Shown here in pieces: positions 42,848-42,991 of a stretch of 42,991 nt of DNA. Within the stretch, counting starts at the first letter, position 1, and each line of letters opens with the position of its first letter. The stretch is taken from the NCBI GenBank assembly GCA_002372015.1, contig DFIA01000059.1:1-42991 (forward strand), read 5' to 3'. Made by a program: the position numbers and the translations under genes. The DNA is from Bacteroidales bacterium UBA3709. Lineage in GTDB: Bacteria; Bacteroidota; Bacteroidia; Bacteroidales; UBA932. A model generated the notes under the pieces. That model ran no database searches. It saw only the letters and a list, made by a program, of their open reading frames with translations, and had not been told where the DNA came from.

Positions 42848-42855
42848 TATATTTG
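42848..42855 (+). promoter_or_regulatory. -7 promoter element (TATATTTG) for tRNA-Pro
   Basis: TATATTTG lies 29 bases before the first base of the tRNA, an exact TAnnTTTG match. Confidence 0.55.
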
Positions 42856-42884
42856 TACCTCGCTTTTTGGGGCGGGGTAGCAAA

Positions 42885-42958
42885 CGGGATGTGGCGCAGT
42901 TGGCTAGCGCACCTGCTTTGGGAGCAGGGGGTCCCGCGTTCGAGTCGCGGTATCCCGA
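42885..42958 (+). tRNA. tRNA-Pro(UGG)
   Basis: All arms fold. The 7-bp acceptor stem is 42885-42891 with 42951-42957 (one G-T pair), and the D stem GCGC pairs 42894-42897 with 42907-42910. The anticodon stem CCTGC pairs with GCAGG, around loop TTTGGGA with anticodon TGG at 42919-42921. The T arm is CCGCG/CGCGG with loop TTCGAGT. Discriminator base A; CCA is not encoded. Only 33 bases remain after it in the window, with nothing recognisable. Confidence 0.96.
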
Positions 42959-42991
42959 CCCTTCTGAATCAAGCACTTACGGAAGCGTAGG

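Noticed and set aside
42959..42991. A feature after tRNA-Pro
   Set aside because: Only 33 bases remain and they show no recognisable start or structure.

Overview
The window is an AT-rich chromosomal segment of a member of the Bacteroidota, most likely Bacteroidales. Three lines support this. The dcw (division and cell wall) cluster has the Bacteroidota gene order and Bacteroidota-type proteins: a long MraY, a PASTA-tailed FtsI, a weakly conserved FtsL and a two-part FtsZ tail. Many genes are preceded by an exact TAnnTTTG element, the phylum's -7 promoter motif. There is also an rSAM/lipoprotein gene pair and a DUF4783 gene, both typical of this phylum. Genus cannot be told from the sequence. 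I see no phage, insertion sequence, CRISPR array or rRNA; no gene-free stretch exceeds about 200 bases.

Layout. Bases 3-398 hold the 3' end of a gene for a His/Cys repeat protein (GEKHDCGKAA decapeptides), followed by a terminator. A divergent promoter region near 2.0 kb drives a lipoprotein plus radical SAM/SPASM pair leftward, and an AI-2E-family permease, a small lipoprotein and a DUF2130 protein rightward. From 24.1 kb down to 4.7 kb on the minus strand lies one dense run: mraZ, rsmH, ftsL, ftsI, murE, mraY, murD, ftsW, a murG-murC fusion, ftsQ, ftsA, ftsZ, then gltX, nhaA and an unknown secreted protein. Three 10-bp-phased MraZ boxes lie upstream of mraZ. Upstream of these is a separate minus-strand pair, dnaX-lptB.

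From 27.1 to 30.3 kb on the plus strand come an M16 peptidase, an O-methyltransferase, a lipoprotein and a DUF805 membrane protein, ending at a strong bidirectional terminator. From 33.3 down to 30.4 kb is a minus-strand operon of a transglutaminase-like lipoprotein, an unknown secreted protein and a glycosyltransferase. Then come efp and ispH (minus), divergent from cmk (plus), a response regulator without a DNA-binding domain, a DUF4783 protein (minus), rlmH, a 1192-residue NtrY-like histidine kinase, a PatB/MalY-type aminotransferase and tRNA-Pro(UGG).

How it fits together. The central block makes lipid II (MurC, MurD, MurE, MraY, MurG) and the septal machinery that uses it (FtsW, FtsI, FtsL, FtsQ, FtsA, FtsZ), apparently under MraZ autoregulation. 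The most unusual feature is that MurG, the last cytoplasmic enzyme of the pathway, and MurC, the first amino-acid ligase, are one 855-residue polypeptide with no in-frame start codon in the linker. Other points of interest are the radical SAM/lipoprotein pair, the metal-binding-like repeat protein at the left edge, the HTH-less sigma54-type regulator near a very large sensor kinase, and a Gln/Thr-rich linker in DnaX that contains an internal DNA duplication.
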